Assembly (NCBI GenBank): GCA_039707465.1
Contig: CM077648.1
Coordinates: 21,080,119-21,144,118 of the forward strand
Reading direction: 5' to 3'
Source: Rhabdophis nuchalis
Taxonomy: Eukaryota > Chordata > Lepidosauria > Squamata > Natricidae
Length of the DNA: 64,000 nucleotides
Shown in pieces: positions 1-12,018 of this stretch. The position numbers and the translations under genes were made by a program. The notes under the pieces are model-generated. The model searched no databases and had not been told where the DNA came from. It saw nothing but the letters and a program-made list of their open reading frames with translations. The first letter of the stretch is position 1. The number at the start of each line of letters is the position of its first letter.

Positions 1-111
1 GTTTCCCTACTCTTTTCCATTCTGGTAGGTCACATACAATTTAGACTGCAATATTCCTAATACTATTCATCCCAATATGGATCTTCAGTAAGTGATGCTC
101 TTTATATATTT

Positions 112-499
112 CAGTGTTGGTGAACCTTTTCGGCACAGAGTGCCAAAATGAGAGCATGTGCGCATGTGCACATGCCGGAAATTGGAACAGCCGCTCGGTA
201 CCCATGTTGATCTTCTGGTCTCCAGCACATGCATGCATGCCAGCAGACTGGTCTTCATGCGTGCATGCATGCTATAACCCAGAACACCAGCTGGCCAATG
301 CACATGCATGTACCAGAAATCGGAAGATTATCTTCCCAGCACGTGCATGCCCACTGGGCAGCTGCTCTTCTTATTCCTGGCACTCTCATGCATGTGAAGA
401 CCATCTGGCCAGTGTTCCAGAACCCGGAAGAGCAATGGGCGACGGCTCACATGCCCGGAGAGATGGCTCTGCATGTGACTTCCAGGTTCACCATGATGG
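112..499. mobile_element. hAT-like non-autonomous element with 8-bp TSD
   Basis: The left end reads CAGTGTTGGTGAACC and the right end GGTTCACCATGATGG, so the inner part of the terminal inverted repeat (TGGTGAACC) is intact. It is flanked by ATATATTT (104-111) and TTATATTT (500-507), a 7/8 target duplication. The interior is rich in GCATGCAT and GTGCATG motifs and has no transposase. The open frames here (up to 147 aa) are low-complexity and I do not call them genes. Confidence 0.7.
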
Positions 500-546
500 T
501 TATATTTCCTGCAAACTCTGTGTCTGGAAATGTTTACATCCCTACT

Positions 547-1252
547 CAGAGGCGTAGCGTGGGGGGTGCAGGGGGGGCCGGCCGCACCGGGCGCAACATC
601 TGGGGGGGGCGCTCGCACCGCGCACCCCGCCTGCCTCAGGCCGGCCTCCCGCCGCCGCCCCTCCCGCCGCCGCCGCCGCCGCCCCGACAAAGTTTTGACA
701 CTCGCGGGAAGGGAGGCGGAGGCGCCACGGAGCTTCCCCTCCTGCAGCGTCGAGGGAGCACGGAGAGGCGGGAAAAGGCCAGGCGGCGCCGAACGGGGAA
801 GCCTGGGCGGAGGCGGCGGAGAGAGCCCGGGTGGAAGTCGCTAGCTCCGGCGGCCGGAGGGGTCCCCTGCTCAGCCCACCCGGGAGGGTCGAGAATGCGA
901 GCGAGGGGCCGGGAAGGAGGAGGAGGCGGAGGAGGAGCTCCCGCTGCAAATTGACACCCCGGCCGAGCAGGAGGAGGGGGGAGGAGGAACGCCCCCCCCC
1001 GCCAGACACCCCCTTCCGCTCCTCATCCCCCTCCACCCCCACCCTTTTCCCCCAGGACCCCCCAGCGCTGCGCCCCCTCCCCACGCAGGGTGTCCCCTCC
1101 CGCTCCCCCCCCACCCCCGATGCGCGCACTTTTCCGTCTCTTCCCACTTTTATTGTGGTTTGAAAGCGGAGCGAGGGACTATCTGGGGGAGGGTTAGGGG
1201 GCGCAAATTACTTGCCTTGCCCCGGGTGCTGACAACCCACGCTACGCCACTG
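547..1252. mobile_element. hAT-like non-autonomous element carrying a CpG-island-like interior
   Basis: The termini are inverted repeats: CAGAGGCGTAGCGTGGG at the left and CCCACGCTACGCCACTG at the right (16 of 17 match). A perfect 8-bp duplication, TCCCTACT, lies at 539-546 and 1253-1260, as expected of hAT transposons. The interior (about 590-1200) is extremely GC- and CpG-rich, with GCC and GGA runs, in sharp contrast to the AT-rich surroundings. It has no transposase domain. Several frames are open across it, as expected of GC-rich DNA, but none has a recognisable domain. The cargo resembles a vertebrate CpG-island promoter or 5' UTR; that it was captured from a host gene is inference. Confidence 0.8.
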
Positions 1253-1260
1253 TCCCTACT

Positions 1261-2279
1261 TCCAAAACAATTTCAATGGTTGTGTATGGTGTGTGGTGTG
1301 TGGTGTGGCTGCATGAATGTGAGACCGCTTGTCTTCCTGGCCCCACTTAAATGACTCTGCCAACATGAAGAATAAAATTTGGTGCAATCTACCAGCCAAG
1401 CCACCGATTCCTATGTTCTCCTACTGCACCAGAAGTATTTATGGTACATGTTGCCGCTGATAATTTAATATGTCTTTAAGCTTATCATTGAAACAGCAAA
1501 GCTTGATTTAAGGAGGAGACAAGGTAACACCTTTTGCAGAGATTTGTATCCTATACATGTAAACCAGTTATATAGTTGAACTCTCACCTATTTGTCATTT
1601 TGAAAGGAACAGAAATGGCCCTGCCATACGATAGAGAACATATACAGGAGCACATAACACACAGTCCCCGTTGCATTTTGAAAAGTGATCTATTTTGGCA
1701 TCTAATATTTATGTCCATTTCAACTTGTGGACTCATTTTTCATCTGCAGTGCCCTTGGTGATGATGGAAATTAGTTTTATTATAGCTTTCCCTTAAAGGA
1801 CAGCCAGGCTTACAGAGAAATGGGGAGAGGAGGTGTTAAAAAGCATCCAGAGGCATTTGCTCCAAATTGATATGTCAGGAAAGTGCATCAATGAATTTCC
1901 TGTGGAAGCACAATGATCTATAATGGTCCCTTGTATTATGCACTTATAAATTACCTTCCTTTGGTGACGTGGCATTTAAATATAAAGCCCTTGCAACAAA
2001 ACTAGGAGTTTTGAGCTCAAGCAGAGACCTGAAGAGGTCACCCTGGGAAAAGCAATGACTTGCACCAAATATACAGGTTTTGGTTGTTTTTTAATGTGGT
2101 TGCATTTCTTGGTTTCTTTGGAGACAGTGGTTAATGTGTTGGTGAGTTGTAGCATGGTGCAGTTAGGAATAGGTGAACATAAAATCTTTTTATGTGTGAT
2201 TATTTTGCAATATCCATTCATATTCATTTTTTAAATTCATCTATTACAATTGATCTGTGTGGAAGGAGAAAGGGACAGA
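1261..2279. other. No feature recognised
   Basis: AT-rich DNA with stop codons in all frames. I see no gene, RNA gene or repeat family here. Confidence 0.4.
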
Positions 2280-2352
2280 GGGAAGGAGGGAGGGAGGGAG
2301 GGAGGGAGGGAGGGAGGGAGGGAGGGGAGGGAGGGAGGGAGGGAGGGAGGGA
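2280..2352 (+). repeat. (GGGA)n microsatellite
   Basis: An almost pure GGGA tetranucleotide tract of about 70 bp with one phase slip (GGGAGGGGAGGG). Confidence 0.95.
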
Positions 2353-2479
2353 TTCAAATGATGAGAAATCATGGCTGTCTACAAAATTGTTCTCATTTGA
2401 TATTATTTCAGTGTAAACATACTTAGGATAATGCTGCAAATAATGTCATATGTATAACAAAGTCATTTCCATGAGAAAG

Positions 2480-2563
2480 ATCAGCTGCAGGTTCTCTGAA
2501 CTACTCAAAATGTCTGCTACCAATTCTCCAGAACCTGTCAAAACCTGCTGGATTTCACCTCTG
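2480..2563. mobile_element. hAT-like foldback fragment
   Basis: The stretch contains GGTTCTCTGAACTACTCAAAA and later TTCTCCAGAACC, and ends GATTTCACCTCTG. It closely matches the right-hand part of the better preserved element at 25379-25653. No left terminus or target duplication is visible, so I call it a fragment. Confidence 0.5.
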
Positions 2564-2940
2564 CCTTGATTAATAGAGTTGGAAGGTGTCAGAGTTTGTT
2601 GCATAAATTCAAATCCAGAAGAACACGCAGATAACTGATGCAGCATGAGTCATTAACTTCTTTATATACATAAGAATAGATGACTAAATGTACAGTACCA
2701 ACAGGTGGTTCTTCCAAGTAACACAAGGCAGGAGAGTTACAGGCAAACACAAACAGTTAGTTTCATATCAGCAGACAAGCCCAGACATTGGGATAGTTTA
2801 CTTCCCAGAGCAGCAGATTGCTTAAGTTTCTGTTTCAATTCTCTGCACACTCAGATCTGTTTAAGCTCCCATTGGCTGACTTAGTTGCTATGCCTATTCA
2901 TTGACTGACATTGTTCCCATGTCTCTCCCCGTCACGAATA
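2564..2940. other. No feature recognised
   Basis: AT-rich, without repeats or open frames that I can assign. Confidence 0.35.
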
Positions 2941-2941
2941 T

Positions 2942-3085
2942 TCTAACAGAAGGGACCTTGCAGGTCATCTAGTCCAACCCCCTATCCAAGCAGGAGACCC
3001 TACATCTGCCTCTACCTAGGATCAAACTCGCAATCTCCTGATTGTGAGGCGACAGCTCCACCTGTAGGCCACAGCATCTGCCTTG
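2942..3085 (-). mobile_element. tRNA-derived SINE with CR1-like tail, minus strand
   Basis: On the minus strand the right side reads like a tRNA-derived promoter: TGTGGCCTACAGGTGGAGC resembles box A and GAGTTTGATCC resembles box B. The left side (AGGGACCTTGCAGGTCATCT and CTAGTCCAACCCC) matches the 3' end of the CR1 LINEs elsewhere in the window. A tRNA head plus LINE tail is the standard SINE architecture. It lacks a clear poly-A or microsatellite end. Confidence 0.55.
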
Positions 3086-4140
3086 TTGTAGTTACATTTT
3101 ACAGCTAAAATGATCAAATAGTAAACTTGATTGTGCACCATGTATTTTATGGATTTTTCTTTTAAAAATTGTAATCAAACAGCAGCTTTGGGGAGCATTT
3201 TTGGGAAGCGACAGCTGCAGTTACTATAAAAATTGTTCATGATGTCTCTACCTCAGCCTTTCCCCCAGGTAGCCTGATCTTTAAATAAAAGACTGGCAAC
3301 TCCCAGAATTTGAAAATCATAACAGCAACACACCTTCTTGTTTATTTTTCATCCTGCAGGGATCCAATACATCACTTGATGGGGGTTTTTTAAAGGTAAA
3401 AAGTATGTGGTCGTATCTTCAATAGAGATCAGCAAAGGATGCCCAAGAGAAAACAAGCATTTTGGATAATAGGCTGCTTACTACACCTTGTAAAGGGCAA
3501 CATTCCAGGGCCCACAAATGATCTATGCTTTGAATTCTCTATTTTTTTTAAAAAAAATAACCCCCTTAGTTTCAGTTGTTTATTGCTGGTTTAAGGTCAG
3601 TGCACTAGTCCTCTATTGGTAAGCAATTGTCTGATTCTTTGGTGGAGTGTTTTAATTAATCTCTTGGAAGTTGTGGCAATACTTACATGGCTGACATATT
3701 TTGCATGGTCATGGTGACTCAGAAAAGGAGCTCTATTATAACTGTGCAAACAAAATGACAAGAATCGCCCCACCCAAAAAAAGGCATTCATATTCACCCA
3801 TGATGTTAGCTTCAGGGTCCCCAAATTGTTCAACAGTCCTCTGTTCATCTGGCCCAAACAACTGCTGTTTGCAGAAAACCAATTTTCTTCCTGCCCGCCA
3901 AGAGCCCAAAGTAACATAACATGGCATTCATTATCCAGTTGTATGCTCTCATCAGCAACCAATATAAGTATTTTGGGATCAGGCATTGTGAGCCAAAAGA
4001 AATCTAATAAGTTTCATAACTAAAGTTGATTTTGAACATCAGTGTAGGTAAGTATTGTAACTCTAGACCATCAGTTCTCAGGAAAGATCAATATGGAGAT
4101 GCTGCTGAATCATTTCCACTAGAGATGGGCAGCCCACAAA
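3086..4140. other. No feature recognised
   Basis: AT-rich single-copy-looking DNA. The open frames at 3597-3986 (minus) and 3701-3919 (plus) overlap, have no recognisable domain and look like chance. Confidence 0.4.
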
Positions 4141-4179
4141 TCTAATTATAGTTATATAATTATAGTTATATACATATAT

Positions 4180-4640
4180 ATGCGAGACCGTCTTCTGCCC
4201 CATACATCCCTTAGACCAATACGCTCCCACAGAGAGGGCCTTCTCCAGGTGCCATCGGCCGGACAATGCCGGCTGGTGACACCCAGGGGAAGGGCCTTCT
4301 CTGTGGCGGGCCCTACCCTGTGGAACGACCTACCCCCTGAACGCCGCACCATCACCGACCTCCGCCTCTTCCGCCAGTGTTTAAAAACACACTTATTTCA
4401 CCAAGCCGGCCTAACATAGCATCCGCTGTGACTAATTTTAGATAGTTTTAAATGGGGGGGGTTAATTGGTTTTAGCGCAGGTTTTTGTCATTTAATAGAT
4501 TTTTAAATGTATATATTTTGTACTATTTTTTGTATGTTGTTTTAAATTCCTGTGCGCCGTCCTGGGTCCTTCTGGAGAAGGGCGGGATATAAATTGAATA
4601 AAATAAATAAAATAAAAATAATAATAAATAAACAAACTCA
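4180..4640 (+). pseudogene. L2-like LINE 3' end: C-terminus of reverse transcriptase plus 3' UTR
   Basis: A 79-aa reading frame (4180-4419) contains GRAFSVAGPTLWNDLPPE followed by LFRQCLKTHLF, the characteristic C-terminal end of L2/CR1-group LINE reverse transcriptases. The 3' UTR ends with GGAGAAGGGCGGGATATAAA and an AATAAA-type repeat tail. The copy is severely 5'-truncated, so no RT catalytic motif is left. Its 3' end sequence recurs at 12.0, 27.9, 54.7, 55.9 and 59.8 kb. The L2 assignment rests on the peptide pattern; a related clade is possible. Confidence 0.65.
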
Positions 4641-4724
4641 GATTTGTAAATTCCTATCTTTTGGAATGTTCATTGAAAGGCAAACAAGACTTCATGCAGC
4701 TTATTGGTAGCATTTTTATAATAT

Positions 4725-4787
4725 AGAATAGAATAGGGTAGGGTAGGGTAGAGTAGGGCAGAACAGAACAGAACAGAACAGAATAAA
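4725..4787. repeat. Degenerate AGAAT/GGGTA pentanucleotide microsatellite
   Basis: Runs of GAATA, GGGTA and GAACA pentamers lead directly into the 3' end of the adjacent minus-strand CR1 copy. The same junction appears at 8.4, 24.7 and 28.8 kb. Confidence 0.8.
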
Positions 4788-5045
4788 CAGAGTTGGAAGG
4801 GACCTTGGAGGTGTTCTAGTCCAACCCCCTGCTTAGGCAGGAAACCCTATCCCATTTTAGACAAATGATTATCCAACATCTTCTTTAAAACTTCCAGTGT
4901 TGGAGCCTTTACAACTTCTGGAGGCAAGTTGTTCCACTGATTAATTGTTCTAACTGTCAGGAAATTCCTCCTTCTAGGTTGCTTCTCTCCTTGATTAGTT
5001 TCCACCCTATAGAAAAGCTGTGATAGCTTTCCAATCTGGTTTTTT
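4788..5045 (-). mobile_element. 5'-truncated CR1 LINE fragment
   Basis: It matches the other CR1 copies in the window. The plus strand begins AGAGTTGGAAGGGACCTTGG, continues TCTAGTCCAACCCCCTGC, and runs to the TTGATTAGTTTCCACCC block, where the copy ends. It corresponds to the extreme C-terminus of the RT frame and the 3' UTR only. Confidence 0.75.
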
Positions 5046-6280
5046 TTAAATTGTACAAAATATTAACACCTTCACTAATTTGGGGACTAGATCATCCATT
5101 CAGAAAAAAAAAGTCAAACTTGATATGGAGAATAATCTTGTACTATAGAGATTTAGAGTTTAGTAAAAAAAAAAAAAATCTTGCGTACTTCAAATTCAAT
5201 AAAATTGTGTTGTTGTTTTTTATCTTCATACCAGGACAGACAACTTTGGCTAATAACTTCACAGCTCATTATTGTTAAGGAAGATACTGATTGGTTAACT
5301 ACCTACATATTGAACTAATCACGCTTTTCAACAATTACAAGTTGATAGTTTAATAATAACAAATCTAGACATTTTAAAAACAAATAGAAGCTTGTTCTGT
5401 AAAAACAATTAGGCTTTTCAGAAACTGCATTCAAATGCTCTCAAGCATAAGACTATATAATCAGATACAATTTCTTTCCTTTTAGGATCATAGTGTCAAT
5501 TAGATTTTTAAAAAATGAAAGCGAAAGATAGTCCAAGAAGATTTTAAAAATAAATTACTTTTTAGTAGACATGCCATAACTCTTCCCCATCATGTTATGA
5601 CTGAAATGTAGTATGCCTACCTTCAGGCAATTAATGAATTAATTTGTTCATTCATTCAGTTTTCCTCTCTACTCTCCCTTCCCTTCACTAACAAAATAAT
5701 AATAATTGTTACATATTGGCCATGCTTTGGATTTCAATAAATGCATAAGAAGAGAGAGCCTTAAAGGGAAAACATGAGCTTCTTACTAAGTTCCCGCAAA
5801 ACCACTCGCAGAGTACCTAGTATTTATGATGACATCCTTGATGGGAAAGTTGATAAAGTAGCAGTCTGGGTATTGTAGAAACTGTAATCCAAGATATTGT
5901 AGGACATCCAATTGAATAGAGTCAGTTTTCAGTAATATATCCATTTGGTTAATAATCAATGAGTCAGTTGCCTCTGTCTACAGTTTTGAGATTTGATTAC
6001 AGGCAGCCACGAATGCTGCAGTCAGGATTCACATCTCTGTTAATAATCTTATCTAGGGTTCATGTAAAATGGATGGTGGCAAAATTATTGCACTGGTGTG
6101 ACTAAGGCTAGGGGCATTAGGAAAACCTGTACTCGAAAGTGGTTACATGCTATTTTATGCTGGCACTAATTAGTCTCCTATCAACAAATGCTTCTGAAGC
6201 AGCCAATAGAAATAACAAGACTAACATGATTACATAAATGTGGACAAGCTGTTTAAAACCAGGCTGCCACCATTGGCAGT
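5046..6280. other. No feature recognised
   Basis: AT-rich sequence with poly-A runs and no open frame, RNA gene or repeat family that I can support. Confidence 0.35.
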
Positions 6281-6282
6281 GA

Positions 6283-6526
6283 ACCGTGGTGGCTCCACGG
6301 TTAGAGTACAGTACTGCAGGCTACTTCCGCTGGCTGCCGGCTGACCTGCAATTTGGCAGTTCAAATCTCACCAGGCTCAAGGTTGACCCAGCCTTCCATC
6401 CTTCCGATGTGGGTAGAATGAGGGCCCAGATTGTTGGGGGTAATTGGCTGACTCTGTAAACCTCTTAGAGAGGGCTGTAAAGCACTGTGAAGCAGTATAT
6501 AAGCCTAAGTGCTATTGCTATTGCTA
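6283..6526 (+). mobile_element. tRNA-derived SINE (TAGCAATAGC-tailed family)
   Basis: GTGGTGGCTCCACGGTTAGAG resembles box A and GCAGTTCAAATCTC resembles box B. The body contains GGTTGACCCAGCCTTCCATC and TCTTAGAGAGGGCTGTAAAG, and the tail is a GCTATT repeat. The same body recurs in reverse at 37.25, 47.6-48.1 and 60.16 kb, which establishes a dispersed family. Confidence 0.7.
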
Positions 6527-7057
6527 GGAAAACTGGAGACCAAACCAGCCAAATATGAATCGAGTGGAGCTGCAATGGTGGAGGCGTCCTCAACATAATT
6601 AATATCAACGTTCTCAAGAAACATAAGCATTGCTGTGTCTTTTGGAGGAAAGAAAATGAAGTCCTAAGTTTATCTTGTTTTCTGCCAACATTTACAGAAG
6701 GTTGATACGATGAGAGTCTTGGCAGCATTCTGGAGAAATCTTGCTGTGAGCTTTCAACCGTGTGCTGAATATTTCTTAGAGGCATGTGCAGAAAAGTCAT
6801 TCGAGAAGTCAATGAAAAGAAACCAGTAATGTTAATCAGTCATTAGAAAGGGCAAACACAATACTGACAAAATAAACACAAAAACCTCACACCTTGGCAA
6901 CAACACTGAAAATAAAGAGAACACCAGAAAACAAACCGGGAATTATAATAACCTAGCTAACAAAAGACAAATAATATGAGACCGGAAGAATATAGACGAA
7001 TGTAGTTAATTGTGACAAAATGCTGGAGGGTGGGGGGAAGTCAAGCTAGAAAAACTT
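6527..7057. other. No feature recognised
   Basis: No assignable repeat. The minus-strand frame over 6465-6812 partly covers the SINE tail and has no domain. Confidence 0.35.
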
Positions 7058-7398
7058 TTAAGCTCAGTGGCTAAGAACGCTGAGCTTGTCAATTAGAAAG
7101 GTTGGCAGTTCGAATCCCCAGCGAAGTATAACGGAGTGAGCTCCCGTTCCTTGTCCCAGCTTCTGCCAACCTAGCAGTTCAAAAGCAAGTAAAAATGCAA
7201 GTAGAAAAATAGGAACCACCTTTGATGGGAAGTAACAGTGTTCTGTGTGCCTATGGCATTTAGTCATGATGGCCACATGGCCATGGAGACGTCTTTGGAC
7301 AACGCTGGCTCTTCGGCTTTGAAACGGAGATGAGCATCACCCCCTAGAGCCAGGAACGACTAGCACATGTGTGCGAACAGAAGCTTTACCTTTACCTA
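7058..7398 (+). mobile_element. Sauria-like tRNA-derived SINE
   Basis: Box A-like AGCTCAGTGGCTAAGAACGC and box B-like GGCAGTTCGAATCCCC lie about 30 bp apart. The body contains AGTGAGCTCCCGTT and TGAAACGGAGATGAGCA, and the 3' end repeats CTTTACC. Three further copies lie at 7.8, 36.3 and 52.6 kb. The ACCTTT-type tail fits what I recall of squamate Sauria SINEs; the family name is from memory. Confidence 0.7.
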
Positions 7399-7791
7399 AG
7401 AATTGAAAATAAGTTTAATATGTCAAAATAAGCAAAAAGCTTACATAAAATAAAAGACATTTTATTATACAAGTTAACTTTCCAAAAAAATAGAAATTAT
7501 GGGATGCAAATGTGGAAAAAATGTCCCAGTGTAATAAGGTCAGCAACAAACATTATTTTTGAAATTCAGAGGAATAATAATAAAAGTCTAATTTAAATAT
7601 GTGTGATGAAATTAGCATATTCATTTCACTGCAGCAAAATGGATTTAAAAATAAAATACCCAAAGTTCATTCGTGTTGTTCAATAATGATGTGGTTTCAA
7701 TAGTGTCTGAGGAGCTTCAGATTCCTTTATTAAAAACATCATTCAGAGAGGGAAATTATCTATTTATAGACTTTCCATAGGAACATGGTGG

Positions 7792-8132
7792 TTCAGTGGC
7801 TTAGATGCTGAACTTGTCAATCAGAAAGCTTGGAAGTTCGGTGGTTCAAATCCCTAGTGCCACATAACGGAGTGAGCTCCTGTTATTTGTCCCAGCTTCT
7901 GCCAACCTACCAGCTCGAAAGCATGTAAAAATATAAGTAGAAAAATAGGGACCACCTTTGGTGGGAAGGTAACAGCATTCTATGCACCTTTGGTGTTTAG
8001 TCATGCCGGCCACAGGACCACGGAGGGCATTTTTGGACGGTGCTGGCTCTTCAGCTTTGAAACGGAGATGAGCACCACCCCCTAGAGTCAGGAACAACTA
8101 GCACATATGTGCGAGGGGAACCTTAACCTTTA
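7792..8132 (+). mobile_element. Sauria-like tRNA-derived SINE, second copy
   Basis: Same structure as the copy at 7058: box A-like GTGGTTCAGTGGCTTAGATG, box B-like GGTGGTTCAAATCCC, and the end GGGGAACCTTAACCTTTAT. It is visibly diverged from the first copy, so both are old insertions. Confidence 0.75.
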
Positions 8133-8402
8133 TATATGGCATTACCTAAACAATCTTATTAAAAAGGGCAGGTTTCCTCCCCCCCTCCCCACCCCGGGTA
8201 CCAGTTTCTGATATCACTTTGGGAGGCAGTAAAATTATTTCCTGCAATATTTTTCATCTTATCTTGAAATGCTAATATCAGGGGGAATGGAGTCGAAGGA
8301 GGCAGATGTCTTTGTTGTCATCCTTTATGAAACTCTTTTTCTGAGCTGAGTTAAGTCTTCCTTAACTTCCTAGCCAACAGAGTGGAGCAAAGAAAACTTG
8401 CA

Positions 8403-8700
8403 ATGTACAATACAATAATACAATACAATACAATAGCAGAGTTGGAAGGGACCTTGTAGGTCTTCTAGTCCAACCCCCTGCATGGGCAGGAATCTTATAC
8501 CATTTCAGACAAATGGCTGTCTAACATCTTTTTAAAGACTTCCAGGGTTGGGGCATTCACAACTGCTGGAGGCAAGCTGTTCCAGAGGTTAATTGTTCTT
8601 ACTGTTAGGAAATTTCTCCTTAGTTCTAAGTTGCTTCTCTCCTTGGTTAGTTTCCACCCATTGCTCCTTGTCCTGCCCCCATGTGCTTAGGAAACACCCG
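8403..8700 (-). mobile_element. AATAC microsatellite plus truncated CR1 LINE
   Basis: A tract of CAATA pentamers (8403-8436) runs into GCAGAGTTGGAAGGGACC and TCTAGTCCAACCCCCTGC, the minus-strand CR1 3' end, and continues to the CTTGTCCTGCCCCCATGTGC block, where it is truncated. No usable reading frame is left. Confidence 0.75.
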
Positions 8701-10189
8701 GCCTCCTGATAACATCTCGACAAACTATTCCATTGTTTGCCACATTGCAAAAGGACAAGTTGGCCCTGGAAATTTAGGCCAATTAAGAGTTTGATTTGCT
8801 AGCCAGAGTGCTAACATTTTCCAAATGAATTATAATCACCCAGTGAAGATGCAATCGCAGTGAGCCTCATTGGTGCAGCTCTCTTAATTTCATATCTAGG
8901 TGATTTATCCGAGCTAAGCATCAGCTGGCCCCGGAATAGTACTAAATGTCAGAGCCTGATTGTAGATTATATAGAGGAACATAAAAATGTTGAAACTGTT
9001 TGAGATAAAGCTTAACAGAACTTGATAATGATCATATGCAACACTTCTATGGTACTTTATTTCTCCACATCATAGGGGGGAAATATTAACTAATTAACTA
9101 ATAGTTACAACAACCCTGTAAGGCAAGTAATTAAGCATTATTGCTCCCATTTTACAGATGGCAAATTGCATTCACCATCTACTCGCAGATCACTCCCAGA
9201 GGTTTCTTTATGTGATTATAAAAAGATGAAATTTGCAAATCCGTTTGCGCTGGGCTGCTAGGATTTTAATTTTTAGTGTGACTTTTTAGCATCTTATCTT
9301 GCATCACCGTTTCTTCTTTATAGGGGCTGATTTCCGGATGACCCTTTCATCATCCTTTTGCATCATACAAACTGACAGTTCCATACTGACATCCGGGCTG
9401 TAAATAATGGTTTTAACTGTGTGTGTCAAGTAACTGCTCTTTGGCTGTTCTGAAAGAGAGAGAGAAATAATCCCTGTGGCATAATTTAGAAGAACCATTG
9501 CACTGAGGTTGTAGCCAACAGGAATCAAAAATGATGACTGGTATTCAGCAGGACTGCTCAAACTGTGAAATGTGTCGATGTATTGACCATCTGTTTATCC
9601 TTGTCTTCCCTTCCGTTGCCTGTGCTTGTAAGACTTACAATATTTCATACCTGAAACGATTTATCATTCATTTAGAATCAATAGAACATTTTGTTCAGGA
9701 AGTTCCTGCTAAAACGTAAGTGCAGATAGTTGAACTGTCTTCTCTTCAAACCAAACCCATTCATATTGACCACTGTTAGACAAGAAATGCCAAATTATAG
9801 AACTGGAAACTTCTTGATGACTGTATTATAGCCTTAGCCCAAGCAAGCAGAATTGTTAGGAACAATCTCCAAATTTAAGCTTTAGGGCAAAAATGATTAT
9901 CTGAATCAGTTTGCCTGTCTAATGAATATAGAACTACATCTGGTGTGAGAAATTCTTTCCCCTTTCCCTGTTCCTTTCCTCAAAGCTATTGGGTTGGAGA
10001 AATCTGAGCTTGATCAGATTAAAAACTCTAGTATAAAAGTCGCCTTGTTTTTTTCAAAGCAATCAGAAGAGGAAACAGCAATTGTCAGACGTTCAGTTTC
10101 TCCCACATTTAAAAGCAAATATAATGTTTAGTTCTGATCAAAAGTGATCCAAATGAAAATTTCAATTCTTCTAGAGAATATAGAATAAC
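8701..10189. other. No repeat recognised; single-copy-looking DNA
   Basis: The stretch has mixed composition with no microsatellite or repeat family. The frames at 9304-9561 and 9531-9719 have no recognisable domain. The part around 8800-8960 has relatively even composition and could be conserved noncoding DNA, but that cannot be judged from one sequence. Confidence 0.3.
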
Positions 10190-10657
10190 TGGGTTGGGAG
10201 GGACCTTGAAGGTCTTCTAGTCCAACCCCCTGCTTAGGTAGGCAACCCTACACCACTTCAGACAAATAGATATCTAACAAATAGATATCTTAAAAACGCC
10301 CAGTGTTGGAGCATTCACATCTTCTGGAGGCAAGTTGTTCCACTGATTAATTGTTCTAACTGTCAGGAAAATTCTCCTTAGTTCTAAGTAGCTTCCCTCC
10401 TTGATTAATTTCCACCCATTGCTTCTTGTCCTACCCTCAGGTGCTTTGGAAAATAGTTTGACTCCCTCTTCTTTGTGGCAGCCCCTGAGATATTGGAACA
10501 CTGCTTTCATGTCTCCCATAGTCCTTCTTTTCATAAGATTAGACATACCCAGTTTCTGCAACTGTTCTTCATATGTTTTAGCCTCCAGTCCCCTAATCAT
10601 CTTTGTTGCTCTTCTCTGCACTCTTTCCAGACTGATAAACTGTTGTTTGTCCCACAA
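10190..10657 (-). pseudogene. CR1 LINE 3' fragment: reverse transcriptase C-terminus
   Basis: A minus-strand frame (127 aa, 10274-10657) reads [24 protein letters not shown], then LFSKAPEGRTRSNGW and INQWNNLPPEDV. This is the C-terminal end of CR1-type reverse transcriptase, after the catalytic palm. The YxDD region is absent because the copy is 5'-truncated. The 3' UTR continues leftwards to about 10190 without the usual AATAG tract. Confidence 0.8.
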
Positions 10658-10659
10658 GA

Positions 10660-11145
10660 TTAAATTAGAGGTTAAAAAGTCATGAACTATATATGTATTA
10701 ATTTTTAGATGGACCTAAAAATTAAATTAATCAATCACAAAATCATTTTTTAACAAGCAGTTGAGCCCCAAGTTTATATGTTCATCTTCTAATATCAAGA
10801 GTAGATTTACCAAGTAATAATCAAACAATTAATGTTGGCATGTATGCATAGATGCACACAGACATATATGATCTAGTTTTAATTCTACTCCAAAAGTAAG
10901 TGATTTTTCTTTGCATGTCCATGTTAAGAAATCTGTCTTTAAAAAGTCATATTTGAGTCATGGAGAAATGTACAAAGTTTATCCAAGGACAGCTGATTTC
11001 AACGACTCTCAATAGCTTTCAAGAAATTGCACTGGTATTAATCCTCACAACATCTTCACAAAGTGTGAGATTGTTTCTGCTTGTGCGTATTTTCATTTTC
11101 AAATGACCAAGAGAAAGAAACATAGTACAAACAAAAACCATACAT

Positions 11146-11146
<1 letters not shown>
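10660..11146. other. No feature recognised
   Basis: AT-rich DNA without assignable repeats. Confidence 0.35.
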
Positions 11147-11195
<49 letters not shown>

Positions 11196-11196
11196 A
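11147..11196. repeat. (TG)n microsatellite
   Basis: About 24 TG dinucleotides with one TTTG interruption. Confidence 0.95.
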
Positions 11197-11591
11197 GGGT
11201 AGGGATTTTGAATAATGAACATTGATTTTAAATACTGCTCCAGATGCTGAAACATTTTTTTGTGGAAATTCACATGAACAGCCATTATTCTGGATTTCAA
11301 CAATACCTGGGAAGGATAATCTTGTTTCTTCCAAATATGATCTCTTTGTCTGGCCAACTGAATGATACAGACATTCTCAGGTGAATGCTATACATCATTT
11401 CAAGGTGAACAATATTACTTTGCTGGGGGCTACATTCAATGACAAATTTCTCTCATGGGATCCAAGGTCTTTTAGTTGGAGTTTATTTTGCTCTACCTGA
11501 GCATAAATGTAACATATGCCTGACCCTCAAATATTATTATGCCATAAAATGTTGAATGGGAGTTACGGAGCTGAGGAAAAGTGCCTTATAT

Positions 11592-11922
11592 CAGAAGTGG
11601 GTTGCTACCGGTTCGCACCAGTTCAGGCAAACTGGTAGTGGATTTTTTGGGCTGGGTCACAGAACAGGTAGCAAACCCAAGCTGCCCATACCGCTGAAGT
11701 GGTTCCCCAGTCTCTGCGGCATGGGGGGTTTTTTTGGGCATTTTTTAATGTTCTGCGCATGTGCAGACCTATTTACGGGCAACGGTGCATGTGCATTGAG
11801 CACGCAAAGAACATGCGCACCAAACTGGCAGCAGTGGTGGGTTCTCGATCCCATTGCAACCGGTACAGTGCAACAGGGCTGGGTGTCTACGACATGTATG
11901 CGCGCAGCACACGCATGTGTAC

Positions 11923-12018
<96 letters not shown>

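Noticed and set aside
114..557. 147-aa plus-strand frame with Cys/His-rich translation
   Set aside because: It lies almost wholly within a hAT-like element; the composition comes from GCATGCAT repeats and there is no domain.
542..1163. Long frames on both strands in GC-rich DNA (up to 241 aa)
   Set aside because: GC-rich DNA has few stop codons; frames are open on both strands, low-complexity, and confined to a TE.
7058..7110. Possible tRNA genes at SINE heads (also 7792, 36305, 52984)
   Set aside because: Box A and B are followed by SINE bodies rather than a tRNA 3' half, and the cloverleaf is not complete.
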